Source: Novosphingobium sp.
GTDB lineage: Bacteria > Pseudomonadota > Alphaproteobacteria > Sphingomonadales > Sphingomonadaceae
Length of the DNA stretch: 64,000 nucleotides
Assembly: GCA_017745295.1 (NCBI GenBank)
Contig: JAGHZR010000018.1
Coordinates: forward strand, 168,043-232,042
Reading direction: 5' to 3'
In this document: piece after piece, positions 28,399 to 37,043 of the stretch
How positions within the stretch are numbered: the stretch's first letter is position 1
Layout: every line of letters begins with the position of its first letter
Notes under the pieces: model-generated
Told to the model about the DNA's origin: nothing
What the model saw: only the letters and a program-made list of their open reading frames with translations
Database searches by the model: none
Program-made: the position numbers and the translations under genes

Positions 28399-30660
28399 TT
28401 ACCCGGCAACCCCCGCCGCCGCGAGCACGGCCAGCGTGAGCACGTCCGGCGCCAGCGCCGTCATCGGCACGATCTGCACCGGCTTCTCCGCGCCCAGCAG
28501 CATCGGCCCGATCGAGGTCGTGCCGCCGATTTCCTTGAGCAGCTTGGCCGAGATATTGGCCGACTGAAGTCCCGGCATGATCAGCACGTTCGCCGGTGCC
28601 GACAGGCGGCTGAACGGGTAGAGCTTCATGATCTTGGGGTTCAGCGCCGCGTCGGGGGCCATTTCGCCTTCGTATTCGAAGTCCGGCTGTTCCTCGTCGA
28701 GGATGCGGATCGCCTCGCGGGTGGCGTCGAGCCACTTGCCCGAGGGATTGCCGAAGGTCGAGTAGCTGAGGAAGGCGACGCGCGGCTCGTGGCCCAGGCG
28801 GCGGGCAACGGCGGCGGTTTCCTTGGCGATCACCGCGAGCTGCTCGGCGGTCGGGCGCTCGTTGATGGTGGTGTCGGCCATGAACACCGTGTGGTTCTTG
28901 CCGACCAGCAGGTGGATGCCGAAGGGCAGCTTGCCCTCGGCCGGGTCGAGCACGCGGCGCACTTCCTTGATCGACTGCGCGAAAGGCCGGGTCATGCCGG
29001 TCACCATCGCATCACCGACGCCCAGCTTGAGCAGGCCGGAGGCGAAGATGTTGCGATCGGTATTGACCATGCGCTGCACGTCGCGCTGGAGGAAGCCGCG
29101 GCGCTTGAGGCGCTCGTAGAGCATCTCCACCATCGGCGCGACGTGATCCGAGACCATCGAGTTCTCGATATGGTAGCTCTCGGGATCGGCGACGCCGAGT
29201 TCCGCCATCTTGTCGAGGATGACCTGGGTACGGCCGACCAGGATCGGTTCGCCGTAGCCGAAATCGCGGTACTGGATCGCGGCGCGCAGCACGACTTCGT
29301 TGTCCGCTTCCGCGAAGATCATGCGCTTGGGATTGGCGCGGACCTGTTCGTAGACGCGAGTGAGCACCGAAGTGGTGGGGTTGAGGCGGGCCTTGAGCTG
29401 GTCGCGGTAGGCTGCGAAGTCCTCGATCGGGCGGGTGGCGACGCCGGAATCCATCGCCGCCTTGGCGACGGCCATCGACACCACTTCCATCAGGCGCGGA
29501 TCGAACGGCGCCGGGATGATGTAGTCGCGGCCGAACTGCTGGGATTCGCCGTAGGCGGCGGCAACGTCTTCATGGACCTGCTCGCGCGCCAGTTCGGCGA
29601 TGGCGGTGGCGGCGGCGATCTTCATCTCTTCGTTGATCGCGGTCGCCGAAACGTCGAGCGCGCCGCGGAAGATGAAGGGGAAGCCCAGCACGTTGTTGAC
29701 CTGGTTCGGATAGTCCGAACGGCCGGTGGCGACGATGGCGTCGGGACGCACGGCCTTGGCTTCGGGCGGAGTGATTTCCGGGTCCGGGTTGGCCATCGCG
29801 AAGATGATCGGCTCGGGCGCCATGGACTTGACCATCTCGGGCGTGATCGCGCCCTTGGCCGAGAGGCCGAGAACGACGTCCGCGCCGACGAGGGCTTCGG
29901 CCAGCGTGCGCCGGTCGGTCTTGACCGCGTGGGCCGACTTGAACTGGTCGACGCGCTCGCGGCCCGGATAGATCACGCCCTTGGTGTCGCAGACCAGCAC
30001 GTTCTCGTGGCGCACGCCCATCGACTTGATGAGGGCGGTGCAGGCCAGCGCCGAGGCACCGGCGCCGTTCACCACGACCTTGATCTCGTTCAGCTTGCGG
30101 CCGGTGATGAGGCAGGCATTGATGAGACCGGCGGCGGCGATGATCGCGGTGCCGTGCTGGTCGTCATGCATGACCGGGATGTTCATCCGCTCGCGCAGGG
30201 CCTGCTCGATGATGAAGCATTCGGGGGCCTTGATGTCTTCAAGGTTGATGCCGCCGAAGCTGGGTTCGAGCATGGCGATGGCTTCTATCAGCGCGTCGGT
30301 GTCTTCGCTGGCCAGTTCGATGTCGATGGAATCGACGTCGGCGAAGCGCTTGAAGAGCACGGCCTTGCCCTCCATCACCGGCTTCGAAGCGAGGGCGCCG
30401 AGGTTGCCCATGCCGAGGATCGCGGTGCCGTTCGAGATCACCGCGACGAGGTTGCCCTTGGCGGTATAGTCATAGGCGGTGGCGGGGTCGTCGGCGATCG
30501 CCTGGACGGGAACGGCCACACCCGGTGAATAGGCAAGCGAGAGGTCGCGTTGCGTCGCCATCGGCTTTGACGCAACAATCTCGATCTTACCGGGGCGCAT
30601 GGTGCTGTGATAGAACAGAGCTTCACGCTCCGTGAATTGGATCTTCGATTTTTCGGACAA
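28399..30660 (-). CDS. maeB: NADP-dependent malic enzyme with phosphotransacetylase-like domain
   Basis: MaeB converts malate to pyruvate and CO2, making NADPH. The 753-residue protein is the long MaeB type. The N-terminal malic domain includes YSPGVAVPVQAIADDP near residue 43 and the FGGINLEDIKAP metal-site block. A Rossmann motif VVNGAGASALACTALI follows near residue 196. The C-terminal 320 residues resemble phosphotransacetylase (AAIQYRDFGYGEPILVGR), usually regulatory rather than catalytic in this family. The gene is monocistronic and divergent from mutS. Confidence 0.95.
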   Translation of the reverse strand: MSEKSKIQFTEREALFYHSTMRPGKIEIVASKPMATQRDLSLAYSPGVAVPVQAIADDPATAYDYTAKGNLVAVISNGTAILGMGNLGALASKPVMEGKAVLFKRFADVDSIDIELASEDTDALIEAIAMLEPSFGGINLEDIKAPECFIIEQALRERMNIPVMHDDQHGTAIIAAAGLINACLITGRKLNEIKVVVNGAGASALACTALIKSMGVRHENVLVCDTKGVIYPGRERVDQFKSAHAVKTDRRTLAEALVGADVVLGLSAKGAITPEMVKSMAPEPIIFAMANPDPEITPPEAKAVRPDAIVATGRSDYPNQVNNVLGFPFIFRGALDVSATAINEEMKIAAATAIAELAREQVHEDVAAAYGESQQFGRDYIIPAPFDPRLMEVVSMAVAKAAMDSGVATRPIEDFAAYRDQLKARLNPTTSVLTRVYEQVRANPKRMIFAEADNEVVLRAAIQYRDFGYGEPILVGRTQVILDKMAELGVADPESYHIENSMVSDHVAPMVEMLYERLKRRGFLQRDVQRMVNTDRNIFASGLLKLGVGDAMVTGMTRPFAQSIKEVRRVLDPAEGKLPFGIHLLVGKNHTVFMADTTINERPTAEQLAVIAKETAAVARRLGHEPRVAFLSYSTFGNPSGKWLDATREAIRILDEEQPDFEYEGEMAPDAALNPKIMKLYPFSRLSAPANVLIMPGLQSANISAKLLKEIGGTTSIGPMLLGAEKPVQIVPMTALAPDVLTLAVLAAAGVAG

Positions 30661-30774
30661 GCGATTTCTCCCGATTTGGGAGAGGACCTAACGAATGTTC
30701 TCGCCACGCGATAGGGGAAAGGCGCCTTGTCCGCGCTTCCCAAAAAGGGCCGTGCGGGGCTAACGCTCCGGACC

Positions 30775-33492
30775 ATGAGCGGACATTCTGACAAGGCGGG
30801 CGTGACCCCGATGATGGCCCAGTACCTTGCCTTGCGCGAGGTCGCCGGGGACTGCCTGCTGTTCTACCGGATGGGCGATTTCTTCGAATTGTTCTTCGAA
30901 GATGCAAAAACCGCAAGTCAAGTGCTCGACATTGCACTTACCACGCGCGGCGAGCACGGCGGCCAGCCGATCCCGATGTGCGGGGTGCCGGTCCATGCGG
31001 CGGAGGGCTATCTCGCGCGTCTCATCAAGGCCGGTTGCCGCGTGGCGATTGCCGAACAGACCGAAACGCCCGCAGAAGCGAAGAAACGGGGCGGTTCCAA
31101 GGCGCTGGTGACGCGCGATATCGTCCGCTTCGTGACGGCCGGTACGCTGACCGAAGAGTCGCTGCTGGAGCCGCGCCGCGCCAATGTGCTGGCGGCGGCC
31201 TGCGATCTGCGCGGCGTGGTCGGCATTGCCGCCTGCGATATTTCCACCGGGCGGATGGAGCTGGAAGAGTGCCCGCCCGAACGGCTGGGCGCGGCGCTGG
31301 CGCGGCTCGGCGCGCGCGAACTGGTCGTGCCGGAGGGCTGGGAACTGGCACCCGATGGCGCGATCCCGCGCTCGGCCCATGAGTTCTCCTCCGACGGCGG
31401 CGACGAGCGGTTAAAATTTGTCCATGGCGTCGCGACGCTCGACGGTTTCGGGACTTTCACGCGCGCCATGCTGGCGGCGGCGGGCGGGTTGATCGCCTAT
31501 CTCGACCATGTCGGACGCGGCAAGCTGCCGCTGATGTTGCCGCCGGTGGCGCGCGCAGGCGATGCGGCGCTGGCGATGGACGAGGCGACGCGGGCCAGTC
31601 TCGAAATCCTTGAATCGTCGCAGGGTGGACGCAAGGGCAGTCTGGTCGAGGCGATCGACCGCTGCGTCACCGGCGCCGGTGCGCGTCAGCTCGCGGAAGA
31701 TCTCTCGGCCCCGCTGACCGACCGCCATGCAATTGCCGAGCGGCTCGAAATGGTCGAGTGGCTGCACGACGATCACCTGCTGCGAGAAGACATGCGCGCG
31801 GCGCTGCGGGCGCTGCCCGATGTTGGCCGTGCGCTGGGCAGGGTGGTGGCGGGGCGTGGCAGCCCGCGCGATCTCGGCCAGCTTCGTGACGGTCTTTCCG
31901 GTGCACGCCGGATCGGCGAGCGGCTGGTGCAGATGGACGGGTTGCCGGTGCTGCTGGAGCGGTTGATGCCGGAACTCGGCGGCCATGCCCAACTGGTCGA
32001 TCACTTCGCGCAGGCGTTGGTGGAAACCCCGCCGACCGAGCGCGGGCAGGGCGGCTATATCGCCAGCGGCTACGACGCCGGGCTGGACGAGTTGCGCGTC
32101 ACTTCGGGCAATGCCCGCCGCGCAATTGCCGCGCTGGAAGCGAAGTACCGCGAGCAGACCGGCGTTGCCGCGCTGAAGATCAAGCACAACAACGTGCTCG
32201 GCTACTTCATCGAAGTGCCGCAGCGCCATGCCGACAAGCTGCTGGAGCCGGACAGCGGCTTCTCGCACCGCCAGACGATGGCCGGGGCCATGCGCTTCAA
32301 CGCGCTCGCCTTGCATGAGGAGGCGAGCCGCATCACCGAGGCGGGCGCCCATGCGCTCGCTGCCGAGGAGGCGCATTTCGAGGAGTTGGTGGCCGAGGCC
32401 GTCGCCGCCCGTCACGCGATTGCCCGTACCGCCGCCGCGCTCGCCCGGTTCGACGTCGCGGCCGGACAGGCCGAACGCGCGGCCGAAGGCGGCTGGACAC
32501 GGCCCGAAGTGGTGGACGGCCTCTCGCTCGATATCGAAGGCGGCCGCCATCCGGTGGTCGAGGCGGCGCTGAAGGTGCAGGGCGAGCGCTTCGTCGCCAA
32601 CGATTGCCGCCTCGCCAGCCATGACCGGCTCTGGCTGATCGGCGGCCCCAACATGGGCGGTAAGTCGACCTTCCTGCGCCAGAACGCGCTGATAGTGCTG
32701 CTCGCGCAGGCAGGCGGTTTCGTGCCCGCCAGGTCGGCGCGGATCGGCATGGTGGACCGCCTGTTCAGCCGCGTTGGCGCCTCGGACAACCTCGCGCGCG
32801 GGCGTTCAACCTTCATGGTCGAGATGGTGGAAACCGCCGCCATCCTCGCGCAGGCGACCGACCGCAGCTTCGTCATCCTCGACGAAGTGGGGCGCGGCAC
32901 TTCGACCTATGACGGTCTGGCGCTCGCCTGGGCGGTGGCGGAAGCCGTCCACGAGACCAACCGCTGCCGCTGCCTCTTCGCCACGCACTATCACGAGATG
33001 GCGCGGCTGGGGGAAACCTGCGAGGCGCTGTCGCTCCATCACGTCCGCGCGCGGGAGTGGAAGGGCGATCTGGTGCTGCTGCACGAACTGGCCGAGGGAC
33101 CGGCGGATCGCAGCTACGGCCTTGCCGTCGCGCGCCTTGCCGGGGTGCCGCCCAAGGTCATCAGCCGCGCCAAGTCGGTGCTGGAAAAGCTGGAGAAGGG
33201 GCGCGCCGAAACCGGCGGTCTTGCTGCCGGTCTGGGCGACTTGCCGTTGTTCGCGGCGGCGCAAGAAGCGCAGGAGGAACAGTGCGATGTCCTGCGCGAC
33301 AAGCTGCGCGGGATGGACGTGGATGCCCTTTCACCGCGCGACGCGCTGGAAATCCTCTACGATCTCAAGCGTGAGGCGGGCACGGAGTCTCAACGGGTCC
33401 GCCCTAAACTCGGCGCATGTTCGGGCCGAAAATCAGGAATGTCTTCAGGAGCCGCTGGCATGCGCTGTTCTGGTCGGCCGGGGTCCTGCTGA
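30775..33492 (+). CDS. mutS: DNA mismatch repair protein MutS
   Basis: MutS recognises base mismatches. The 905-residue protein from ATG 30775 (TTG/GTG codons further upstream are less likely) has the mismatch-binding Phe-x-Glu motif in YRMGDFFELFFEDA near residue 37. The Walker A motif is GGPNMGGKSTFLRQ and the Walker B region DEVGRGTSTYDGLALAWA. Domain IV/V helices lie between. The C-terminus continues about 35 residues past the usual LYDLKREA ending with a low-complexity tail (MSSGAAGMRCSGRPGSC). This tail overlaps the next small gene in another frame, so it may be a recent read-through of a lost stop. Confidence 0.95.
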   Translation: MSGHSDKAGVTPMMAQYLALREVAGDCLLFYRMGDFFELFFEDAKTASQVLDIALTTRGEHGGQPIPMCGVPVHAAEGYLARLIKAGCRVAIAEQTETPAEAKKRGGSKALVTRDIVRFVTAGTLTEESLLEPRRANVLAAACDLRGVVGIAACDISTGRMELEECPPERLGAALARLGARELVVPEGWELAPDGAIPRSAHEFSSDGGDERLKFVHGVATLDGFGTFTRAMLAAAGGLIAYLDHVGRGKLPLMLPPVARAGDAALAMDEATRASLEILESSQGGRKGSLVEAIDRCVTGAGARQLAEDLSAPLTDRHAIAERLEMVEWLHDDHLLREDMRAALRALPDVGRALGRVVAGRGSPRDLGQLRDGLSGARRIGERLVQMDGLPVLLERLMPELGGHAQLVDHFAQALVETPPTERGQGGYIASGYDAGLDELRVTSGNARRAIAALEAKYREQTGVAALKIKHNNVLGYFIEVPQRHADKLLEPDSGFSHRQTMAGAMRFNALALHEEASRITEAGAHALAAEEAHFEELVAEAVAARHAIARTAAALARFDVAAGQAERAAEGGWTRPEVVDGLSLDIEGGRHPVVEAALKVQGERFVANDCRLASHDRLWLIGGPNMGGKSTFLRQNALIVLLAQAGGFVPARSARIGMVDRLFSRVGASDNLARGRSTFMVEMVETAAILAQATDRSFVILDEVGRGTSTYDGLALAWAVAEAVHETNRCRCLFATHYHEMARLGETCEALSLHHVRAREWKGDLVLLHELAEGPADRSYGLAVARLAGVPPKVISRAKSVLEKLEKGRAETGGLAAGLGDLPLFAAAQEAQEEQCDVLRDKLRGMDVDALSPRDALEILYDLKREAGTESQRVRPKLGACSGRKSGMSSGAAGMRCSGRPGSC

Positions 33493-33605
33493 CGGCCTAT
33501 TGCTCGGTGCCTTCGCCGGATGAGGCGGGGCGGGACGATGCTGCCCAAGTTGCCGCGAAACCTGCGCACAAGAACCCCTGGGCGAAGGACTCTGCGGCGA
33601 ACTGA
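33417..33605 (+). CDS. Small conserved protein overlapping the mutS 3' end
   Basis: 62 residues: basic N-terminus MFGPKIRNVFRSRWHALFW, a hydrophobic segment SAGVLLTAYCSVPSP, and a C-terminus HKNPWAKD. I recognise similar short sphingomonad proteins with a membrane-like segment ending YC-VPSP and a final NPWA block. The cysteine after the hydrophobic segment could be a lipid anchor, but the preceding residues are not a standard lipobox. It overlaps mutS by 76 bp in a different frame and has only a weak ribosome-binding site. Function unknown. Confidence 0.6.
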   Translation: MFGPKIRNVFRSRWHALFWSAGVLLTAYCSVPSPDEAGRDDAAQVAAKPAHKNPWAKDSAAN

Positions 33606-33645
33606 GGGCGAACTGACATCGCCCACGACATTTCAAAAACCGTTC

Positions 33646-33727
33646 CGTCGCCCCCGCGACGGCGGGGGCCCCGCTGCCTTCGCGCTACGTCTCAAGAACA
33701 AGCGGGGTCCCCGCCTTCGCGGCGACG
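33646..33727. repeat. Inverted repeat, family E
   Basis: Arm CGTCGCCCCCGCGACGGCGG and GGGCCCCGCT is mirrored by AGCGGGGTCCCCGCC and TTCGCGGCGACG. It lies between the convergent 62-residue gene and the acidic protein gene at 33779. Confidence 0.75.
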
Positions 33728-33778
33728 ACGGGAGATGAGACTGCGAGTCCGGTTCAGATCTGAACCCGGCCTCTGCCG

Positions 33779-34099
33779 TCAGCTATCGTCGTCCGCAAAG
33801 TCCGCATCGGCGGCGTTTTCCCGGCCGTAGCGGTCTTCGAGATCGTCCATCGTCTCTTCGCCGCGATAGGCGGACATGTCGATCACGCCGCTCGAATCCA
33901 TCTGGTTCATGTGATCGACGAGGTCCTCGATATCGTCCTCATCGGCGATGCCGCCCTTGACCTTCTCGGTCTCTTCCAGCCCGAAACTGCTGGAGGAACG
34001 GCCCTGAGCCTGCTCGGCGATCGTCTGGGCCTGGGTGTCTTCGTCATCCTGTTCGGAATTGAACGTTTCGGGGGCACTGACGTCGGGGCGTTCGCTCAT
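33779..34099 (-). CDS. Acidic small protein, unknown function
   Basis: 106 residues from ATG 34099, chosen because AAAGGAG lies upstream; a longer frame from 34189 covers the intergenic gap and is rejected. About a third of the residues are Asp or Glu. It begins SERPDVSAPETFNSEQDDED, quoted in shorter form as an acidic N-terminal block, and contains DEDDIEDLVDHMNQMDSSG and DDLEDRYG. It is probably soluble and partly disordered. It is the last gene downstream of hbd, 107 bp away. No family recognised. Confidence 0.7.
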   Translation of the reverse strand: MSERPDVSAPETFNSEQDDEDTQAQTIAEQAQGRSSSSFGLEETEKVKGGIADEDDIEDLVDHMNQMDSSGVIDMSAYRGEETMDDLEDRYGRENAADADFADDDS

Positions 34100-34206
34100 G
34101 GCGGGTCTCCTTTGCCGGATTAACGGTCTGGCAGAGTGCCCGGTTCCGGAGGCCCGAGGAATGATCCGAAGGTAGGGGGTGGGCCCCACCCCTTACCTCC
34201 GATCGT

Positions 34207-35076
34207 TCAGCGGGACGGCACCGGCACTTCGCCGGAGTAATCGTAGAAGCCCCGGCCCGACTTGCGGCCATACCAGCCCGCCTCGACGTACTTCTGGAGC
34301 AGCGGCGCGGGGCGGTACTTGGGATCGCCGGTGGTGGCGAGGAACACTTTCATGATCTCGTAGAGCGTATCGAGGCCCACGAAGTCGGCCAGCGTCAGCG
34401 GCCCCATCGGATGGTTCGCACCGAGGCGCATGCCCGCATCGATATCCTCCACCGAGGCAAGACCTTCGCCCAGCACGAAGATCGCCTCGTTGAGCATCGG
34501 GCAGAGAATCCGGTTGACCACGAAGCCCGGCGCATCTCCGGCGAGAACCACGGTCTTGCCCAGCGCCTCGCCGAAGGCCTTCATGCGGGCAGTGGTGTCC
34601 TCGGAAGTGGCAAGGCCGGGGATCACTTCCACAAGGCCCATCACCGGCACCGGATTGAAGAAATGGAGCCCGCAGAACCGCGCGGCATCGGGCGATGCGG
34701 CGGCCATGCGGGTGATCGGGATCGAACTGGTGTTGGAAGCAAGAATGGCATTGGCGCCGAGCACTTCGCCCACGGCCGTGAAGATCTTGAGCTTGATATC
34801 CTCGCGCTCGGTGGCGGCTTCGATGATGAGGTCGCAGTCGCCCATGCCGGAATAGTCGCCCGCCGGGGTGATGCGGGGCAGCAGGGCGTCGACCTCGGCC
34901 TGGGGGATCTTTTCCTTGGCCACCAGCCGGGCGAGGCCCTTGGCGATGCCCGCCTTGCCCTGCTCGGCATTTTCGATCGCAATATCGGACAGGATCACTT
35001 CCATGCCCTTGCTCGCCACGGTCTGGGCGATGCCTGAGCCCATGATTCCCGCGCCGATGATTCCGACTTTCCGCAC
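34207..35076 (-). CDS. hbd: 3-hydroxybutyryl-CoA dehydrogenase
   Basis: The enzyme oxidises or reduces 3-hydroxybutyryl-CoA/acetoacetyl-CoA with NAD(P) in fatty-acid or butanoate metabolism. I start it at GTG 35076 because GAGGAG lies 7 bp upstream; this gives 289 residues, the family norm. The Rossmann motif VGIIGAGIMGSGIAQ is near residue 4. The catalytic region has ASNTSSIPITRMA and the His in GLHFFNPVPVMGLVEVI, and the C-terminal domain has LADFVGLDTLYEIM. It ends the gluQRS - HIG1-like - adenosyltransferase group, 76 bp after the last of these. Confidence 0.93.
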   Translation of the reverse strand: MRKVGIIGAGIMGSGIAQTVASKGMEVILSDIAIENAEQGKAGIAKGLARLVAKEKIPQAEVDALLPRITPAGDYSGMGDCDLIIEAATEREDIKLKIFTAVGEVLGANAILASNTSSIPITRMAAASPDAARFCGLHFFNPVPVMGLVEVIPGLATSEDTTARMKAFGEALGKTVVLAGDAPGFVVNRILCPMLNEAIFVLGEGLASVEDIDAGMRLGANHPMGPLTLADFVGLDTLYEIMKVFLATTGDPKYRPAPLLQKYVEAGWYGRKSGRGFYDYSGEVPVPSR

Positions 35077-35152
35077 TGCCAAACTCCTCTGATGATCCCG
35101 TTGTGTCGGAACGATTATCACCGGCGCTCAGGGAAGGAACCTAGCGATAGAT

Positions 35153-35722
35153 CTAACGATTCTGGCCGGGCACCCAAAGCACGTCGTCGGCGCCGTTGGC
35201 ATTTACCGCTCGGGCGAGGACGAAGAGATAGTCGCTGAGCCGGTTGAGATAGCCCAGCGCCGCCGGATTGGCGGGCGCTTCGGCGGCCATGGCGACGGCG
35301 GCGCGCTCGGCCTTGCGGGCGGAGGCACGGGCCACATGGACCCGCGCGGCGGCCTCGCTGCCGCCGGGCAGGATGAAGCTGCGCAGCGGTTGGAGATGGG
35401 CGTTGATCGCATCGATCTCGCCTTCCAGCCACGTCACTTGCGAGGGCACGATGCGCAGGGTCATCTCGCCGGGGGTGAAATCCTCACCGGGCGTAGCGAG
35501 ATCGGCGCCGAGGTCGAACAGGTCGTTCTGAATGCGGGTGAGCACGGCGCCATGCGCTGTTTCGGTGAGCGCGCAGACGGCAAGGCCGATGGCGCAATTG
35601 GTTTCGTCTACCGCGCCGATCGCTTCCATGCGCGCGGCATGTTTGGGCAGGCGGGAGCCGTCGACGAGGCCCGTGGTGCCGTCGTCACCCGTGCGGGTGT
35701 AGATCTTGTTGAGCTTTACCAA
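35153..35722 (-). CDS. Cob(I)yrinic acid a,c-diamide adenosyltransferase, PduO type
   Basis: The enzyme attaches adenosyl from ATP to cob(I)alamin to make coenzyme B12. The 189-residue protein starts at an unusual TTG (35722), 4 bp after the HIG1-like stop, giving MVKLNKIYTRTGDDGTTGL, the standard family N-terminus with the ATP-binding TRTGDDGTT motif. Other family blocks are IGAVDETN, FILPGG and ARASARKAERA. LNRLSDYLFVLAR lies near the C-terminus. The rare start suggests translational coupling to the upstream gene. Confidence 0.93.
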   Translation of the reverse strand: MVKLNKIYTRTGDDGTTGLVDGSRLPKHAARMEAIGAVDETNCAIGLAVCALTETAHGAVLTRIQNDLFDLGADLATPGEDFTPGEMTLRIVPSQVTWLEGEIDAINAHLQPLRSFILPGGSEAAARVHVARASARKAERAAVAMAAEAPANPAALGYLNRLSDYLFVLARAVNANGADDVLWVPGQNR

Positions 35723-35726
35723 GCTC

Positions 35727-35960
35727 TTATCGAGCCATGGCCAGCAGGATGGCGCAGACGATGACCGCCGCTGCCTGATACTTGATGCGGTTGAACATCA
35801 TCTTGTTCTGGAGAAGCTGGTTCGCGGTCGGCTCGGTCGAGGCCGGATCGCGGTTCAGGTCTTCCTTCGCACCCTGCATGAAGGCGACGATGCCGCGCAC
35901 GAGGCTGACGACGACCAGGATCATCAGGATAATGATGATCGGAATGAGAAGCGTGCTCAT
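35727..35960 (-). CDS. Small twin-TM protein, HIG1 domain-like
   Basis: 77 residues with two membrane helices (about residues 4-27 and 58-75) joined by a polar loop containing RDPASTEPTANQLLQNKMM. This is the layout of alphaproteobacterial HIG1-like twin transmembrane proteins, some of which associate with respiratory complexes in mitochondria. Role here unknown. The start ATG overlaps the gluQRS stop by four bases and the stop is 4 bp before the adenosyltransferase start. Confidence 0.8.
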   Translation of the reverse strand: MSTLLIPIIIILMILVVVSLVRGIVAFMQGAKEDLNRDPASTEPTANQLLQNKMMFNRIKYQAAAVIVCAILLAMAR

Positions 35961-36802
35961 GCCGACAGGTCTACGCCCGACGAAAGCGAAATGCCAGCGG
36001 GGAAGCGGGCCTGCCGGAGCGCCGCGACGATGGCCTTGCCGTCCTCGCCCGCCCGCCGCCGGTCGCCGAGCGAAGGCGATCCGCGCCGCTTGGCCAGCTT
36101 GCGCCCGTCAGGCTCGACCAGCAGCGGGTGATGATGCCAGACCGGCACCGGCAGGCCGAGCAGGGCCTGCAGCAGGCGGTGGACATGGCTGGCCGGAAAC
36201 AGGTCCATCCCGCGAGTGACGAGAGTGATTCCGTCCGCCGCATCGTCGAGCGTTGCGGCGAGGTGGTAGCTGGCGGGCAGGTCCTTCCTGAGGAGCACGA
36301 CATCGCCGAAAATCTCCGGGGTGGCGCGCTGCGGCCCGGCGCGTTCGTCGATCCATTCGAGCGGGCCGGTCATGTCCAGCGCGCGCGTGACGTCGAGCCG
36401 CCATGCGGCGCCTTCCGGATCGACTTCTCGGTGGCGGCAGGTGCCGGGATAGACCGGGCCGTCTGGTCCCATTTGCGTGGCGGCGGCGGCGATTTCGGCG
36501 CGGGTGCAGCGGCAGGGATAGAGCAGGTCCATGGCCTTGAGGCGCTCGCCCGCCTCGGCATAGCTGGCGAGGCGCCTCGACTGGAACCGGGTTTCGCTGT
36601 CCCAGTTCAGGCCCAGCCATGCGAGGTCGAGGAAGAACTCCTCGACGAATTCGGCGCGGCTGCGCTCGCCGTCGATATCCTCGATCCGCAGGAGGAATTC
36701 GCCGTTCCGCGCGCGGGCGAGATCGTGCGCGACCAGTGCCGCATAGGCATGGCCGAGGTGGAGCGGGCCATTGGGGCTGGGGGCAAAGCGGGTGCGGATC
36801 AT
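35957..36802 (-). CDS. gluQ: Glutamyl-Q tRNA(Asp) synthetase
   Basis: GluQRS attaches glutamate to queuosine at position 34 of tRNA-Asp. The 281-residue protein is the truncated GluRS form without an anticodon-binding domain. It has the HIGH-like motif RFAPSPNGPLHLGHAYAAL near the N-terminus. A zinc site is made of CRCTRAEIAAA and YPGTCRH. The KMSKS equivalent is KLAKRRGSPSL. It heads the operon with the HIG1-like and adenosyltransferase genes. Also called gluQRS or yadB. Confidence 0.93.
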   Translation of the reverse strand: MIRTRFAPSPNGPLHLGHAYAALVAHDLARARNGEFLLRIEDIDGERSRAEFVEEFFLDLAWLGLNWDSETRFQSRRLASYAEAGERLKAMDLLYPCRCTRAEIAAAATQMGPDGPVYPGTCRHREVDPEGAAWRLDVTRALDMTGPLEWIDERAGPQRATPEIFGDVVLLRKDLPASYHLAATLDDAADGITLVTRGMDLFPASHVHRLLQALLGLPVPVWHHHPLLVEPDGRKLAKRRGSPSLGDRRRAGEDGKAIVAALRQARFPAGISLSSGVDLSA

Positions 36803-36851
36803 CGGCTCATGCTCCTAGCCCGGCGGAGGCTGGCGGCAAGTGGTATAAGTC

Positions 36852-36976
36852 TGTGGATAAGGGCTGCGCAAAATCGGGAGAAGCTGTCAGGGGATTGGGG
36901 GCTGGCTGTGGAATCGTTGTGGTGAACCTGTGGATTGTTGTATGGCGCCAACCCGATCCCGGCTTGACGCCGACTC
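36852..36976 (+). promoter_or_regulatory. DnaA-box and GANTC cluster upstream of HNH gene
   Basis: One perfect DnaA box (TGTGGATAA, 36852-36860) and two near matches (TGTGGAATC 36907-36915, TGTGGATTG 36929-36937) share one orientation. GANTC sites are at 36911-36915 and 36972-36976. The 241-bp gap separates divergent gluQ and the HNH gene. Control by DnaA or CcrM is inferred; the site does not look like a full replication origin. Confidence 0.45.
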
Positions 36977-37043
36977 GCGTAGATGCTGCAACGAAACACA
37001 TGCACTGCCATGAAACCGCAATCAGGGCCTGCGACAGGAGGCC

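Noticed and set aside
28264..30528. 754-codon frame opposite maeB
   Set aside because: Antisense shadow; also crosses the maeB terminator and the gap.
36803..37043. Replication origin
   Set aside because: Three DnaA-like boxes without an AT-rich unwinding region and without the usual alphaproteobacterial origin neighbours.
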